NCBI RefSeq assembly: GCF_037975245.1
Contig: NC_092574.1
Span: forward strand, 388,001 to 452,000
DNA length: 64,000 bases
Source of the DNA: Apostichopus japonicus
Taxonomy: Eukaryota; Echinodermata; Holothuroidea; Aspidochirotida; Stichopodidae
Direction of reading: 5' to 3'
Below, piece after piece: positions 12,001-24,878 of this stretch (position 1 is the first letter of the stretch; each line of letters opens with the position of its first letter). The notes beneath the pieces were generated by a model that was not told the DNA's origin, ran no database searches, and saw only the letters and a list, made by a program, of their open reading frames with translations. Made by a program: the position numbers and the translations under genes.

Positions 12001-13947
12001 GGCAGTTACCCCCCCCCCCCCATACAGAATAGGCTACAAATTACAATTACGTATGAATTGTTAGCCAACGGCTGCCAGGAAGCGAACTGCACGTACTGCT
12101 CGTGTAACCTTTCGTGAGCTTTATATAAAGATCATAATTCGCGCTCCGTTGCTTAACCTTTGACCACGACCGTGTGCGTCTATGGCAAGCCATGTGGGAC
12201 AAACACCGCATAATATATCAACGTATTAATTGCAAAAAAATAAACTAGCAATGACATGCTAGATGCATATCCATTTGAAATCATTACATTAAATTTACAA
12301 CGAAACAATTCAAATGTTCTCATAACATAGGCCTAAGGTCATTAAACATGTTGCATGGTCAAGATAATTTATTGAGTTCGCTGCGAATCTCGTCACAAAA
12401 GTTGTTTTAATGACCAATATATCATTACTCGAATGGGTTGGTCTGGCATTAGGCCTAGGCGGGACAGTAGGCGTACTGTCATGATCAGCCCGGGGGGGGG
12501 GGGGGGCGAGGGTGTAGGTCTGGCGTATCCATGGGACAGACATTCTAAGGATAATAATTTACACTTTTTGCGGGGGCCGGACTCTTGGGGCGAATCTTGA
12601 CATAAAAATGTCAACCTAAAATTGTTTAGCTAGCTGCATGAACATTCTCAGATACAACAAATTTTGGCAAAAACTGCTTGAATTTTGTGATAAAATGTCA
12701 CATTTGAGATTTTTTAGATAAACTGTCTGAATTTTTAACCCATTCCCCAATATAAATGAAGGTATTAAATGAAATTCACTGTTTCTCTGATCCATGTAGA
12801 GGTTTTGTTCTTAAAGTACAGTCTTACCTTTTTGTGCAGAGTTCTAGAGCATCTGTTCCTTATGCATGTCTTGAAGTAGATTGGGTAAAGGAGAGGTTTG
12901 CTAAATTTTAATAGAATCAAAAGTTATATCTACTTCAGTTGCTGTAACTGTATCTTAGGTGCCCCCCCCCCTCCCTCTGCCAGCTAGGTTTCATCTAGGA
13001 TGAACCACTGGTGCTGTGATCGAGTGGATAAAGGCAATGGCATTTGAAGCAATGAGGTTTGGCAATCAGGAGGTTCTATGTAAGGTGGGTTTATCATCCA
13101 AGAGCAGTCTACAGTTTTCCCATCTGAAATGAGTTTCTAAATTTTATATAAAATGTTGAATTGGAAGCCACCCGTAGTGTAAGTTGTGATCCATACGCCT
13201 GTGCGCGGGCTTCTCCCACATTTGTGTTTGGTTAAGCTTTGTAAAAATAACTGCTCATTATTATTATTACAAGGGCCGTGTAACCCCATTCTTATCTTTG
13301 GTATGGTTGGAGGGGGTATCTGCATTTGTTGGATGTGTAGTGCAATTGGACACCAAGATCGATTAAGAAACAGAAAACCACATTTACATAATGTTACAGC
13401 TCTGATATAAATCTTTGCTTTATAAGAAACTCAAAGGACAGCCATTTATTTTACCACTCCGTGGAAGCTGGAATCCTTTTTATTTATCAACAGCATACAT
13501 ACACACCATAATTGAATGATAATTAAACAGTAACATAAAAGATAAAAGTACTAAAACTGAAAACATGATAAGAAAATGACATCCCTTGATCAAAGTACAG
13601 TGAACAGGAGCCTCTGGAGAGAGATGTATACTAATACAAGCCTTTTAATTAGGTTGTGATATTGTGTGTTCAATCACATCTATAATAATCAACAATGTGG
13701 GTAATCATTAATAAGTACTCATTTGAGTGTGAAAATAAAGCCTACAGGTTGTCAAATAATTCATTGTTAACAGTTAGATCATATAGCAAACAGAACAAGT
13801 AGCTACAAAGGAACGTACTTCCTTCATAAAATATCGCCCCAAGTGTCTTGCAGCATATATTATGTAACTTAATTATACTCAACTATCAGAGTGAACAATA
13901 GAGTTAACAACTCTACAGTAAAGGCTACCATTTGAATACTGTACTAT
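9036..13947. other. Intergenic or intronic sequence without a supported gene
   Basis: AT-rich sequence with many 'taggcctagg' motifs (10500-11880), poly-C at 12009-12020, poly-G at 12491-12505 and poly-C at 12962-12970. A weak possible terminal exon lies near 9389-9472 (minus, after TTTACAG, with cysteine- and histidine-containing codons ending at TGA), but I do not recognise it. No RNA gene was recognised. Confidence 0.5.
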
Positions 13948-14939
13948 TGTTACGCCCTGGGTTGTTCGGGATGCGTGTACCCCGTATTTAGAATGCGCCC
14001 AGGGCTACTAAGAATATGTTTTCCCGTTTTGTTTGAATAATTTACCCTGCGATTTGTTGTCCATTCATTCACCATTCCATTTACTTTTGTTTTATTATGC
14101 AGGTCTCTTTCGCTCTCCCCGTCGTCTGCCATCACCAGCATTCCAGGCATTCGCTCTTTTATTACGCGAGTTGTTCTGTTTACCGTTTATCTATTGTACT
14201 TTCACTTGCTCTCTTTACCTTGTTTAATTAAGACGTTGTTTTTCTTATGTATTTTGTTTTGTGGACACTTAATTTATTTCGTTGAAGTTCGGGCAGAGAA
14301 CTGGAGACCAGCGGTGAGCAGCACGGCAATTAGAGTATAGTATTATTTTAAAGGCAAGGTTCATTTATTTTAGAGAGCGGGTCCGGGAGTGAGGGCTGAC
14401 TACCGGGCGCGATTCCTTTTGTATTGTACAACTAATAATTTCCCGTCCTGGTTGGCTTCTTTGCATGTTATAGACTCCGGAGGTAGGGTCAAATTAGGGC
14501 TCTCCCCGGAGGTATTGCAGAAGTTAATCGGGGCGGGACCACATTAGGCAGTATTTGTTTAGTCTGCCGTTGGCGCCACGTGTCAGGTATTCACTCTCGT
14601 GATTCTTAAGAGCCGTGCTGCCCACGCCCTGGTATGTAGTGTATTTGTTATTTATTTAAACTGAATCTCTGCCCGGAACGTTGTTTGCTTTTATATTTGT
14701 GTACGGCAGAAAGTCACTGCCTTATTTTTGTTAAGTGTATGTTAAAAGTTAATTAAGCTATTAAATTGTTGATTTGAGACCCAGTCTCTTTAACTATATT
14801 CTTCTCTCTTTTTTGTGTATTGGTTCAAGCCCTGCTAGCATAAGTCTTCGCCTCCCCCCTTCCCCTGCCCTGACATCAGGTGGCCTCCAGCTGCCTGATT
14901 TCCCACGCTACCGCTCGGCCGGGGTACAAGGGCGTTACA
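13948..14939 (+). repeat. 5' LTR (992 bp)
   Basis: It begins TGTTACGCCC and ends GGGCGTTACA, giving the standard TG...CA with short imperfect terminal inversions. It is followed after five bases by a tRNA-complementary primer site, which fixes the 3' boundary. No 3' LTR partner exists in the window, so the boundaries rest on these signals only. Confidence 0.8.
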
Positions 14940-14944
14940 GAAAT

Positions 14945-14962
14945 TGGTGTCAGAAGTGGGAT
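14945..14962 (+). promoter_or_regulatory. Primer-binding site, tRNA-Leu type
   Basis: The 18 bases TGGTGTCAGAAGTGGGAT complement a tRNA 3' end of the form ATCCCACTTCTGACA plus CCA, as found in many animal tRNA-Leu genes. This site primes minus-strand DNA synthesis. Confidence 0.8.
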
Positions 14963-15110
14963 TATTTTTGTCACCCCACCTCCCTATTTCAAGTTTGCTG
15001 GCAGGGCTTTGGAGCCCCATGGTATTTGCGAGTTATTTTTATTTTGACAATTTAATATCATACCAAGTTTCTTTACCTTTAAGTAAGCCTGGTTTCTGGA
15101 AGGAGGCAAG

Positions 15111-16450
15111 ATGGTTGCATGACGAGAGAGCGAGGGGGACTCTGTGGAGAGGCTTATTGCCGAGATAGAGGCACTGGAGAGAGAAGCTGAGGTTTGTCAA
15201 TTTAATCTTACCAGGGATAGGGATTGGTTATATAATAGGGGTACTTCGCCAGGCAGAGGGGTTCGTAATTCAAATGCCTTAGGTGACTCGTTCCGTAAAC
15301 CTATTATTATGCCAGATAGTTATGATGGGAGAAGAAAGTGGGATCATTAGCTGACTCATTTTACAGTCTGTGCGGAGATTAATGGGTGGACGGAATTAGA
15401 AAAATCAAAAATCCTGGTAGCTAAGTTAACTGGGCACGCCCAGGAGGTATATATGGGACTATCATCTACAGACCGTGGTAGTTATGAGACCACTGTAAAC
15501 GCACTTTCTAGATTTTTTGCTCCAGCAGCCCTGACTAGCGCTAGAAGGGCAAAATTAAGATCTAGAGTACGGGCAGAGGGTGAGACCTTACCTGGGCTGT
15601 GCTCTTCAATCCGTCGGGAAGTGATAGAGGCTTATCCCGGCCTTGATATGCGAGCACATGACGAGTTAGCTCTAGAGTCTTTTTTGGGTGCTTTACGTGA
15701 CAGGGATGCTAGGATCAGTGGCGTAGGAAGGTACTTTTGAGTGGGGGGGCTGAAGATTGATGGCCGGCCTGGGGGAGGGGTCTAAGGGGAGGGGGACACC
15801 CCCTCCCCTTTGGAATTTTTTGCATTTCCAGGTGGTCTCAGATGCAATTTGGTGCAATATAGCACACTTCAACACCCACTCCGTTTTGTAAACTTAATTT
15901 TGTATTTTCACCTGGCCTTAGATGCAATTTGATGCTCCAAATGAGATTTTTTTCTCATTTGGAAATGAAAAGGGGTTTTCTGACTTGCGAAGTGGGGGGG
16001 GGCGGAATGATACTTCCGCCCCTCCACATTTTTCACTGGGGGGCTGGCACCCCCCAGCCCCCCCCCCCGGTTCCTACACCCTTGGCTAGGATTGTTGTTC
16101 GAAGGGGTAGACCCAAGACAATAGAAAATACTCTGCATCTTGCCCTTGAGGTGGAGGATATTGATCAAGCAGAGGGAGTGATGAAACCCCGGCGTTCTGT
16201 CTATACTGTTTCGGCATCGTCGGATACGGTTGGCGGAATTACTGAAAGATTGGATAGGCTGGAAGTACAATTGGGAAAAGGTTTGGAGGACAATGCTAGG
16301 TTAAGTCAATTTGTTCAGCAAGGTCCGCCAGCGCCACCCCCTTTGACTGTGTCTGGGCCTGGTCCCATGCAGTGTTGGAGGTGTGGGCAGTTAGGTCACA
16401 TTAGCCGGTACTGTCCCTCTAAGCCAAGTAGACAGGGATCGGGAAACTAG
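15111..16450 (+). pseudogene. Ty3/gypsy gag, broken by stops and a MITE
   Basis: The likely start is the ATG at 15111. A TGA follows three codons later (15120) and a TAG lies at 15348. The open stretch 15453-15715 encodes a capsid-like region ('LTGHAQEVYMGL' just upstream, then an 'ALSRFFAP' segment). An hAT-like MITE interrupts the frame at 15716. Beyond it the frame continues through a coiled region ('ITERLDRLEVQLGK') to a zinc knuckle C-W-R-C-G-Q-L-G-H-I-S-R-Y-C at about 16373-16415. Gag would form the particle core and bind RNA. The two gag halves differ in frame exactly as expected from the MITE plus one target-site copy. Confidence 0.85.
15716..16084. mobile_element. hAT-like MITE (369 bp) inside gag
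   Basis: The insertion is flanked by a perfect 8-bp target duplication GCTAGGAT (15708-15715 and 16085-16092). Its ends are CAGTGGCGTAGGAA and, as reverse complement of the right end, CAAGGGTGTAGGAACC. The 8-bp duplication and CA(G/A)-type termini fit the hAT superfamily. It has no coding capacity; the interior is rich in G and C runs. Confidence 0.85.
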
Positions 16451-16542
16451 AGTCAGTCGGGGATGAGGGGTGCCCCTCGACTGAGCAAATTGAAGCCCTG
16501 CAACGTTTTGGAAATGGGGAGAAGGTCAAGTCAGGGGGAGCT

Positions 16543-18947
16543 TTGTGTGCAAATATATGTATCTCTAATACCGAGATTGCTTTTTTAGTAGATACTGGCG
16601 CTGGTACTACCATCATTAGTGTTCAGACATGGGAGCATTTATGCTCTGCAGGTAATTTGGCTCCACTTACTGAGACGGGAGCCAGTTTTGCCGATGTTGA
16701 TGGTAGGCCACTCCAAGTAAAAGGTAAATGTAACTTAACCTTCAAATTTCACACCCTGAAGATTCCAGTGCAAGTCCTAGTTGGCGGTATCACTGCCCCT
16801 GGTTTACTTGGAATTGACTTTTGAGAACATGAATGTTTGATACAATTGGGAGGTGAACCCCTATTGTTTGTTGGTAGGACCCGCTTAGCTGTTCCTCTTT
16901 GTGAGACTCCGCTGGATCAGCCAGTTAGGGTAGCACTGGTTGAGACAGTCTTTATCCCTGCAGAGAGCGAGATTATGGTGTCAGGGGTGTTAGAATTGAT
17001 GTATGGAGTGCCCCCGGAGAAGCTGAATGGGCCAGGCCTACTGGAAACTAAACCTGGAGTGCCTGAAAGCCGCCATGTTATGGTTGGACTTGCTTTAGTT
17101 GATACTTCTAGAAGGACTGTCCCTATTAGACTATTAAATGGTACTTCGAATCCTGTAACATTGTACAAAGGTACCCATGTAGGCATAGTTTCCCCCATTG
17201 CCAACGTTGTGGAGGTAGATGAGGTAGAGAACAATTATACCAGTGGGTTACCGGCCGAGATGGAAGATTTGCTCCATCGAAGTGGGGAGGGTGTACCCGA
17301 TTGTGAGCGTATTCGTTTGAGGCAGTTTTTGCAGGATGACCGTAGTGTGTTCTCTTGCGAAGGTGACCCCTTAGGAAGGATTGGGTTGGTTAAGCATTGC
17401 ATTGATACGGGTGATGCAACCCCAATCCGACAGCTCTCTAGGAGACTCCCCTTTCATAAACAGGTAGAAGCACAGGCCGAAGTGAATGAGATGTTGACGC
17501 AAGGCGTCATTTCTCCTTCTAAGAGTGCGTGGTCCTCCCCAGTGGTTCTAGTGAAAAAGAAAGATGGCTCTTTGTGGTTTTGTATAGACTATCGTAGGTA
17601 AAATGACGTTACTAATAAAGACGCCTTTCCATTGCCTAGGATAGATGATAGCTTAGATGCATTGTCAGGGGCTAAGTGGTTTTCTACCCTTGATCTAAAA
17701 AGTGGGTACTGGCAAGTCGAAATGGACCATAGAGACAGGGAGAAGACAGCCTTCTCAATGGGTAGTGGTCTTTATGAGTTTAATGTGTTACCTTTTGGAT
17801 TGTGCAACGCCCCTGCCACTTTTCAGAGATTAATGGAGCAGGTACTTCGTGAGTTACATTGGCAAATATGTCTTATATATATCGATGATATCATAATATA
17901 TGCCACCACGATAGAGGAGCATTTAGTACGCCTAGGAGAAGTTTTCGACCGATTAAGGGGGCAGGGTTGAAGCTTAAGCCTTCCAAGTGTGACTTGCTCA
18001 AAAAGGAAGTCAAGTATTTAGGTCACATTGTCTCTGATCACGGGGTGGGTACCGATCCCAGTAAGATCGAAGCAATCACAGATTGGCCCCCTCCCACAAC
18101 ACGTACTGAAGCAACTAAGGGGATTTCTGGGACTGTGTTCCTATTACAGGAAATTTATTAGGAACTTTGCAGAAATTGCCAGTCCCCTACATGCACTAAC
18201 AAAGAAAGGCCAAAGGTTTCTGTGGTCTGAGGAGTGTGAAGAACGATTTCAGACTCTGAAATCTAAACTGATGACAGCTCCCGCATTAGCCTACCCAAAT
18301 TTTAGTCAGATGTTTATCCTTGATACTGATGCTAGCAATACAGCAATAGGGGCTGTGTTGTCTCAGACCATTCGGGGTGAAGAACATCCTGCGGCCTATG
18401 CCAGTCTTACGCTAAGCAGTGGTGAAAAGAAGTATTCCATAACACGTAGAGAGCTTCTTGCTGTTGTAACTTTTATTAAGAATTTCCGCCACTACCTTTA
18501 TGGCAGGAAATTTTTGTTACGCACGGATCATGGCTCCCTCCGTTGGTTGTATAACTTTAAATCCCCCGAGGGTCAGGTAGTTAGGTGGCTGGAAGTGCTG
18601 GGCACATATGATTTTCAGATAGAAACTAGGCCTGGCAGAGTGCATGCCAATGCAGACGCTTTGTCGAGAAGTGATCCCCCCATGGTGCATTCCGGAGCAT
18701 TGCCTGCCAACCCTCCGAAAGAGACCCCAGGGTTATGTAACATAGTTACGGCGGACTCTAATTAGGTTGAGAGCTGTACCAAGGAGCAGCTCAGGGGGTA
18801 CCAACTAAAGGATAGTAATATTGGGCCAGTGTTGAATTGGAAGGAGAGTGGTTCTCGTCCTCCCTGGGAGCAGATTAGTGGGTTAGATAGGGCGGCAAAA
18901 GCTTACTGGGGCCAATGGGACCTGTTAAGCACACTATCTTCTAAATG
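16543..18947 (+). pseudogene. Ty3/gypsy pol: protease, reverse transcriptase and RNase H, broken
   Basis: The aspartic protease has the active-site D-T-G-A-G at about 16591-16605 and 'GLLGIDF' near 16800, then an in-frame TGA at 16822. RT begins around 17380 ('VSPSKSAWSSPVVLVKKKDG' type region), has a TAA at 17599, then 'FSTLDLKSGYWQV', 'LPFGLCNAPATFQRLM' and the catalytic YIDDII at 17878-17895. A 1-base loss in a G run near 17955 shifts the frame and a further indel near 18110 restores it. RNase H follows ('DTDAS' near 18325, 'RRELLAVV', 'RTDHGSLRWL') and ends with 'NADALSR'. A TAG at 18763 and truncation at 18947 remove everything beyond. Nothing here can be active. Confidence 0.9.
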
Positions 18948-21900
18948 AATGGAAACAGTTAAAAAGATAGTTCATACTGTTCCAGTCTTTGATACACTGT
19001 GTATGAAACCGGTGGGGATTATAAAGGTAGGTTTTACACGCTTCACCATGATGTAAGAAATATAAGGGTAATAAAAGGAATATCATACCATCAAAGAATA
19101 TATAACATTAACTCAAAGGTCACTGTACATCTTGTCCTTTGATGTTAAAGTCTCACTATGCATTCCATCTGGACGGTCTGAATAATAATGTTTTGGAGGT
19201 TTCTATTCTCGCTCGTTCTCTGAGATTCAGCCAAAATATTTGGCAAACAATGCACCTACAAGATTGTCTGCTTATTAACTACACAATGGTACCAAACTAG
19301 GGTTAGGGAACAGTTTGTTCGTGTTTATAATGGAAGGCATAATGGGGCTTTATACCTAAATATCACATGAAAGTAAGTACAAACAATGAAGGATATTCAT
19401 CAGAACACAACTACGAGGCAAGTTATAAAACCAACCAATTTACTCAGTTTTGAAATGTAAGTAAAAACAGAGGAGCTGTGTGCTATTCATGACCAACATT
19501 TTTGTTTGTGTTTACGTCGTATGAAAAACTCAAAATACCCATATCCGAATGGATTTAAAGAAAAATTGATACCATAGAAAATAAGTTGACAGTCGGGTCA
19601 AGTAGCTACTAGATAGTTCCCTAAAAACACTTTAAAGAGTTTTACTTCAGCACTGTCGAAATGGGTGCAATTAGTCTGTAAATATATGATGCTTGGCATG
19701 GCAAAACATGGATGGGACAGATATTGAGACTTTCATATTTAGAGAGGACAGAAACAAACAAACAAGCAGAGACTTAAAGTTGAATCCAGATGTCCTTTTA
19801 TCACTGAATGGAGAATCGGTTGAGAGAGCATTTCAGAGATGAAGCCTGAATTGAAAGCTAAAAGATCAATCAATTTTGTGAAGTAGCATTTAACGTACTA
19901 CACTTTTCATTCAATTCTAATTACCACCAGGTGAAGGCAATATTATGCAATATTTCTGTACGAAACCCTTGGTGTATTTCTCCCCCTCCGACCCACACCC
20001 AAAGAGGTGCAACTTCACATGGCTAATTAGCCTGATCACCTCTGTCCCTTCTGCTATATGAAAAGTCAAGTAAGACATCTTGATCCTCTCTTACATTTGA
20101 TCTTTCTGTGGTTTTAAGAATTTTGCATATTTTAAATATTCAGGGTGGCATTTAACCCCCCACTTCCCCACACCCATCACCCTTCACCACCAAGAAAAAT
20201 GAAAATGGATGAAGTAAACAGGGTGAGAGAGAACTTCAGTTGCTACTGATGTTTGTTCTAATAATGTCCTCATAGATAATACAGAAACCTCAAGTCTGCA
20301 ATATAAATCCACCGTGACAAAATGATGATATTTCGGTTGCTTTTATTCCCAAGATGCGCTATTGTTCTTGTTTTGTTATTAAATTTATTTCCTATTCCTG
20401 TTGGCCTGGTTACATACCGTCACGAGAATCCGACAGTGGCGCATCCTGGTCGACCGAGTGGGGAAGGAAACCAAAACTTGCAACAACATCAACGACAACG
20501 ACAGAGTAAATACAGACTTGTGACACGTTGTGACAAGTTGTGACAACGTCACAGCAAAATCACATCATTGTAGCAAATGCCCAAAAGGATGGCTGAATTA
20601 AGAAAGAAAACAGTTTCTCCTTTCTCCCCTCTTTTTGGTCGAGGCAACATCGTAGTTTGGAGAGAAAGTCAAGCAATTTTGGGGGATCTAGTTTAAGGAG
20701 ATTGAAGAATGAAAGGGTTTAAAGGTGACATGCACTACTGTAATTTGACTAAAAGTGGAGCTATATTCCATGCAGGCAATTTAGATTAAAGGAGCACTTT
20801 TTTCCCCATTTTTTTTGTTTTAAACTGATTGTTAGTCAAACACTAAAACTAGAAACAGTAAAAACATGGTAAAGACTAACGCTAACAGCTAATATGGACA
20901 TAGTCGGAGGTTAAAACTTCCTCTTTGTGTAATTTCTATCATTTGCACATCGATTATGTTCGTATTTGATATGGAATACATGGTTTGGTGTTTTATTGAG
21001 ATTTTTCAAGCTGAATGCTACTTTAACTGAACAATAAATATAGAGTCTGGCAGGATCAGAACCGATGTTTTCAGAAAATCTGGCAAATCTAAAATAATAT
21101 TCTTTGAGAATCTCTTGGGTATTAATTCTCTAAACTATAGTTTCATTATGAAATTATCTTCTTGTATTTTTTTCTTTCTGATGTTCAGCAAAGATACACA
21201 CATTACCATAAAAACATTTTTTCATGCAAAAAAGGGTGAAAGTGAAGCTTACGAAAACAATATCACTTCAAAAATAAATTCAAAACAAAACACTCAATTG
21301 AAAAGTAAACAAAAGCTGCAGGCAAGTCTTTCAAACATGTGAGTCTAGTCAAACCGATCCGAAAACAACTGCAATTTGGGGGGTGGGGATAGGTGGGGGT
21401 AGAGGTTGGGTAGAACAGCACTGATCAAACCGAGTTCACCAACAAAAGTAAAGCAAAGCATTGATTTATGACTCACATAAAAGGTGACATGATTTCTACA
21501 CTTAAAACCAATCACTTTGTGTAATCATTAATGAAGAATATCAAAACAAGCCATAACTGAAAGATATTTGTTTCCGAGTAAGCTGGCTTCAGTAAGTTGA
21601 GATTGATCAATTAATTCGATCTTATCAATGGAAGTTTGTTCAACCTATTGATTTTAACATGAAGTGCAACTCCAGTGGCATGTCCAATTACTAGCTTCAG
21701 TGTCAATTTACCCACACATTTTACTGGGTGGAGTGCAGGGGTGGTGGGATGAGGGCTAATATCTCAACTTTTCCCTGTAGCTCATGTACTTTCTTGTGGT
21801 ACATTCACTGATATTACTTACATAGAACCTAACGGCAGGAGTGTGGAGACCATCCGTCATTTTCACCACACTTTAATAAGTACACATGAATCGTATCCTA

Positions 21901-22682
21901 ACGACTGTCACACCAGGCACATTGATAAAACAAAATTGCCCCCCCCCCCCCCTTCCTTTTATTTTCTCTCTTTCTATTACTTAGTGCTTGTTTTGGATTA
22001 ATGATGAAGATTTTTACAATTTTTCTAAGCAAGGATACTTAAGTCTTTGGCAGCCCATTGGTAGGTGCGGTCAAGATAATGCTTAATCAAATAACATAAA
22101 AATAAGTGTTGGGATTGGGGGATAGGCCAGCCAAGCTATTACCTAACTACAGACAGAAAAAAAAAGACTTTCTATTCTTAAGTAAACTGGTACCTTGATC
22201 AAACTTTACCATATTATTAGATCTTGATCAATGTTTACAATATTATTAGAGGGTCATCGGGCTGATACAAGTGGTTTACTCTCGAACCAGTGTAAAAGCT
22301 TCAATGAAACAGGACACTGTTGTGCTGGTATGAGACGCGTTAGAACACAACAGGTAGCGAGGGCGCTTTATTCTGTCCTTGTCTACAGTAGCATACCCGT
22401 ACAACTGCTATATAACCCTACACCAACTTATTACGGTCTTGTCCATGAAACAAAAAGCCTTATCAGCTGACATACTACTGAACTTAGTCGGTATACTTTA
22501 TACTAGTATGCAAATCATAAACAATCTATAAACAGAAATAGGTGGGTGGCTCTGCTCTTCATAATCTAAAACAAGAGATATCCTTTAAGAATGTGGACTT
22601 AATAGATAAATGCAGTGGGGGTGGGGGGTGGGGAGAAGAATGGAAGGTAGGGGGGCCAGAGACAAGGAAAATTCCAACGCAC
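18948..22682. other. Non-coding stretch, no gene supported
   Basis: AT-rich sequence with scattered homopolymers (poly-C at 21941-21952). A 73-codon open frame at 20322-20543 (plus) starts with a hydrophobic run but has no recognisable family or splice support. Further 3' exons of adducin would be expected on the minus strand here, but I could not find them. Confidence 0.45.
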
Positions 22683-22775
22683 CTGTGTTCTGCAAGCATC
22701 TCCATAAGTTATACCTGCCAGAACTTCAGAGATGGGTCCAGGGTGTGTCTTATCCCCAAAACGCTCTTGCCTAAT
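22683..22775 (-). CDS. Adducin exon (tail region, 31 codons)
   Basis: Adducin caps actin filaments and links them to spectrin under the plasma membrane. This 93-nt exon has a TTTCAG acceptor (22781-22776) and a GTGCGT donor (22682-22677). It reads 'IRQERFGDKTHPGPISEVLA', then 'GITYGDACRTQ', matching the family segment 'KIREQN....AGPQSQ(I/L)L.GVTW'. It starts and ends in phase 0 and joins in frame to 23626-23727. It is the most C-terminal adducin exon I can recognise; the basic MARCKS-like tail is not seen. Confidence 0.8.
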
Positions 22776-23625
22776 CTGAAATTCAAAGAGTAGACAACAT
22801 CCTCGTTGGTAACATTATAACACTTCTATTCATAGTCTCTCTGCCATTAAGGATGAGGCATTAAAAATTCATGCCTTTTGCCACCGCGGTCCTGGCACCA
22901 GCTGCAAGGAGCATGTGGCATGAGTGCTAAATGCCTCGTTCTGTTGGATGCAGGTGTGACCTCATCAAATTTTCATTTCTGGGTAATATGGTTACGGAAA
23001 CTTCACCGGCAGACACTCTTTGGGACATCTATCAAAGTTGTCAGAATGACAGAACACATAACATAGCACTAAGAAGACACATAACATAACACTAAGAGGA
23101 CATTGAATAGTGATACTAAGGAGGAGAGATTTAAGAATGTTTAAAGTTCTCACAGCAAATTTTTGAGGCTGGCTAAGGGTCTGCTGTGTGTAAAATGATC
23201 CTGGGTGGGAAGGGGGTCGGGGGCGTGAGGAAATATACACCCACCCGCTTCAACCTACCATAAAAATACAAAAGTAGTAAATACCACATCTTAAAAAACT
23301 TTCTTGGGTGAACCCTCCCTACATGTGGAAATGGCTCCCTAAATGGGGAGTCCGCTCCCTCCAAGGGGAGAACCCTACCTACGTGCGGAGTCCGCTTCAA
23401 TGAATCCAGGGCAACACCCACTGATACACTTTTACATTATCTTTTTTTTTTACCACTTTTTCTATAACATACCAGATACATCATTCACTCCTCGGAAGAC
23501 CGAATTAGGGGAAAGGCGAAAAAATGGGAAAGAAGTGAGAGGAAGGAGAAAGTGGTGACAAATAACAAAAATAAAACAATCAATTAGAAATAACAGTGTA
23601 TAACGTCATCAACGTACATTTTAAC

Positions 23626-23727
23626 CTTCTTCTTGTACTCCTTATGACCTTGTTCCTGTCTTGCAAACTGTTGTGGATCGGTGATAGCGACTGCATGACC
23701 ACTCTTGGGGTCCTTGTCACCTACCCA
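23626..23727 (-). CDS. Adducin exon (neck/tail, 34 codons)
   Basis: This 102-nt exon is bounded by a TTTTTCACAG acceptor and a GTTAAA donor, both in phase 0. It encodes W-V-G-D-K-D-P-K-S-G-H-A-V, then 'AITDPQQFARQEQGHKEYKK'. It corresponds to the adducin segment 'KW...(V/I)xDPxQFVP...(P)KE(F/Y)K' seen in animal adducins, and it precedes the IRQ exon at 22683-22775 in frame. Confidence 0.75.
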
Positions 23728-23804
23728 CTGTGAAAAATGTAACCAGAGAGAAGAGTTACTGGGTTTCCATTTGGCCTGTTTCCTACAAGATTTCTAACCG
23801 CAGG

Positions 23805-24420
23805 AGCGTAGCCAGGGGGCGAAGGGGGAGACCGCTCCCCCCCTCAATTTTTTTTTTGTATTTTTTTTTATGATATGGAAGTTTTATAGTAGCTGTTATA
23901 AGAGGTTTTAATATCATTAACTGTGTCTGAATTTTCGAAACTTCCCTGACCAACATTCTTCATCATACTTCCCTCTACTCGTGCAATTTTGACAGGTCTG
24001 TTAGGGGTTGAAGGTTTTTTTTCTATATATTGGTTGTCCATAGATGATATTTTGTGCAACATTATGGGCATGTTTGAAGTGAATTTTTTATTCAAATTCT
24101 GAACAAATAATGGGCTTTAAAACCTTGAAAAGTGGGGCTGACGGGTATTTTGGGCCGTTACGTAGTATTACCTACAAAAGCAATGATCCACAGGAGATGC
24201 AATGAGGTCCAACATGATGTGTGACTGGTGTCAATCTTAAAATAGGTAATGGATGAAAAAAAAAACTATTTGGAAAAAACTTGGTTCTCAGGCAAAAGTG
24301 TACATCTGGTTGGTCATTTTCAAGCCTGAGAAGTGCCATTTTCGGTGATCTGGGGGCTATCAAAACCAGAAATTTTCTTGTACGCTGCTTGCCAACCGAT
24401 GGTGGCGCTCCGCTTAGTTA
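23805..24420. mobile_element. Possible hAT-like non-autonomous element (left end only)
   Basis: The stretch CAGGAGCGTAGCCAGGGGGC at 23807 resembles the common CAG(T/G)GGCGTAGCCAGGG termini of non-autonomous hAT elements, and it is followed by a C-run and T-run. I could not find a matching right terminus or target duplication, so the right limit is arbitrary. Confidence 0.3.
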
Positions 24421-24878
24421 GTAATATACAAAATATCACAAAGCGCGAGAACAATTTGGGGGATGAAAGTTGCTACGCACCTGCACCCAAGCAAATGTAC
24501 CCCATCAATATTTGAAACAAATCACCGCCCCGGATCACATTGTCCAGAATGGTGACAATCCCGCTTCCCCCTCCCCCCAACAACCCTTCTATCCTTGTTC
24601 TCCCTCTGAAAAGATCAAACATTTGCTAAATAAATAGCAAACAAACAAAGGATGACTAACTTCTGATAATTCCATCTGTAGGACATTTTAGATTTATATT
24701 TTTTTGTTTCTGGAAAGTGCTAAAATCAAAACATTTTCATCACCTTGGCAAGTGCCTCTTTGATGTCTTGAATTGTCAAAGTCCCCAAATTGCCCAAAAT
24801 TAAGGATTGTGTCGGGTGATTCTGTCAAACAGATGATGTGCCTACCACCAATTACATGTCACTACTACTCAGGTGTAT

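Larger units (their letters stand above)
13948..18947 (+). mobile_element. Ty3/gypsy LTR retrotransposon, 3'-truncated and inactivated
   Basis: The order is 5' LTR, primer-binding site, gag with a CCHC knuckle, aspartic protease, reverse transcriptase, RNase H and the linker before integrase. Homology stops near 18947, just before the integrase zinc finger. No integrase and no second LTR are present, so the copy was truncated at the 3' side. Coding is broken by several stops and frameshifts and by a MITE in gag. Protease before RT and RNase H identifies the Ty3/gypsy (Metaviridae) order. Confidence 0.92.

Noticed and set aside
12110-12140. TATA-like 'ctttatataaag' in a locally GC-richer segment, possibly a promoter
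   Set aside because: There is no adjacent first exon or other promoter signal, and the motif is common in AT-rich sequence.
20322-20543. 73-codon plus-strand frame with a hydrophobic start that resembles a signal peptide
   Set aside because: It has no splice context, no conserved domain and low-complexity glutamine/arginine content; it is likely fortuitous in AT-rich DNA.
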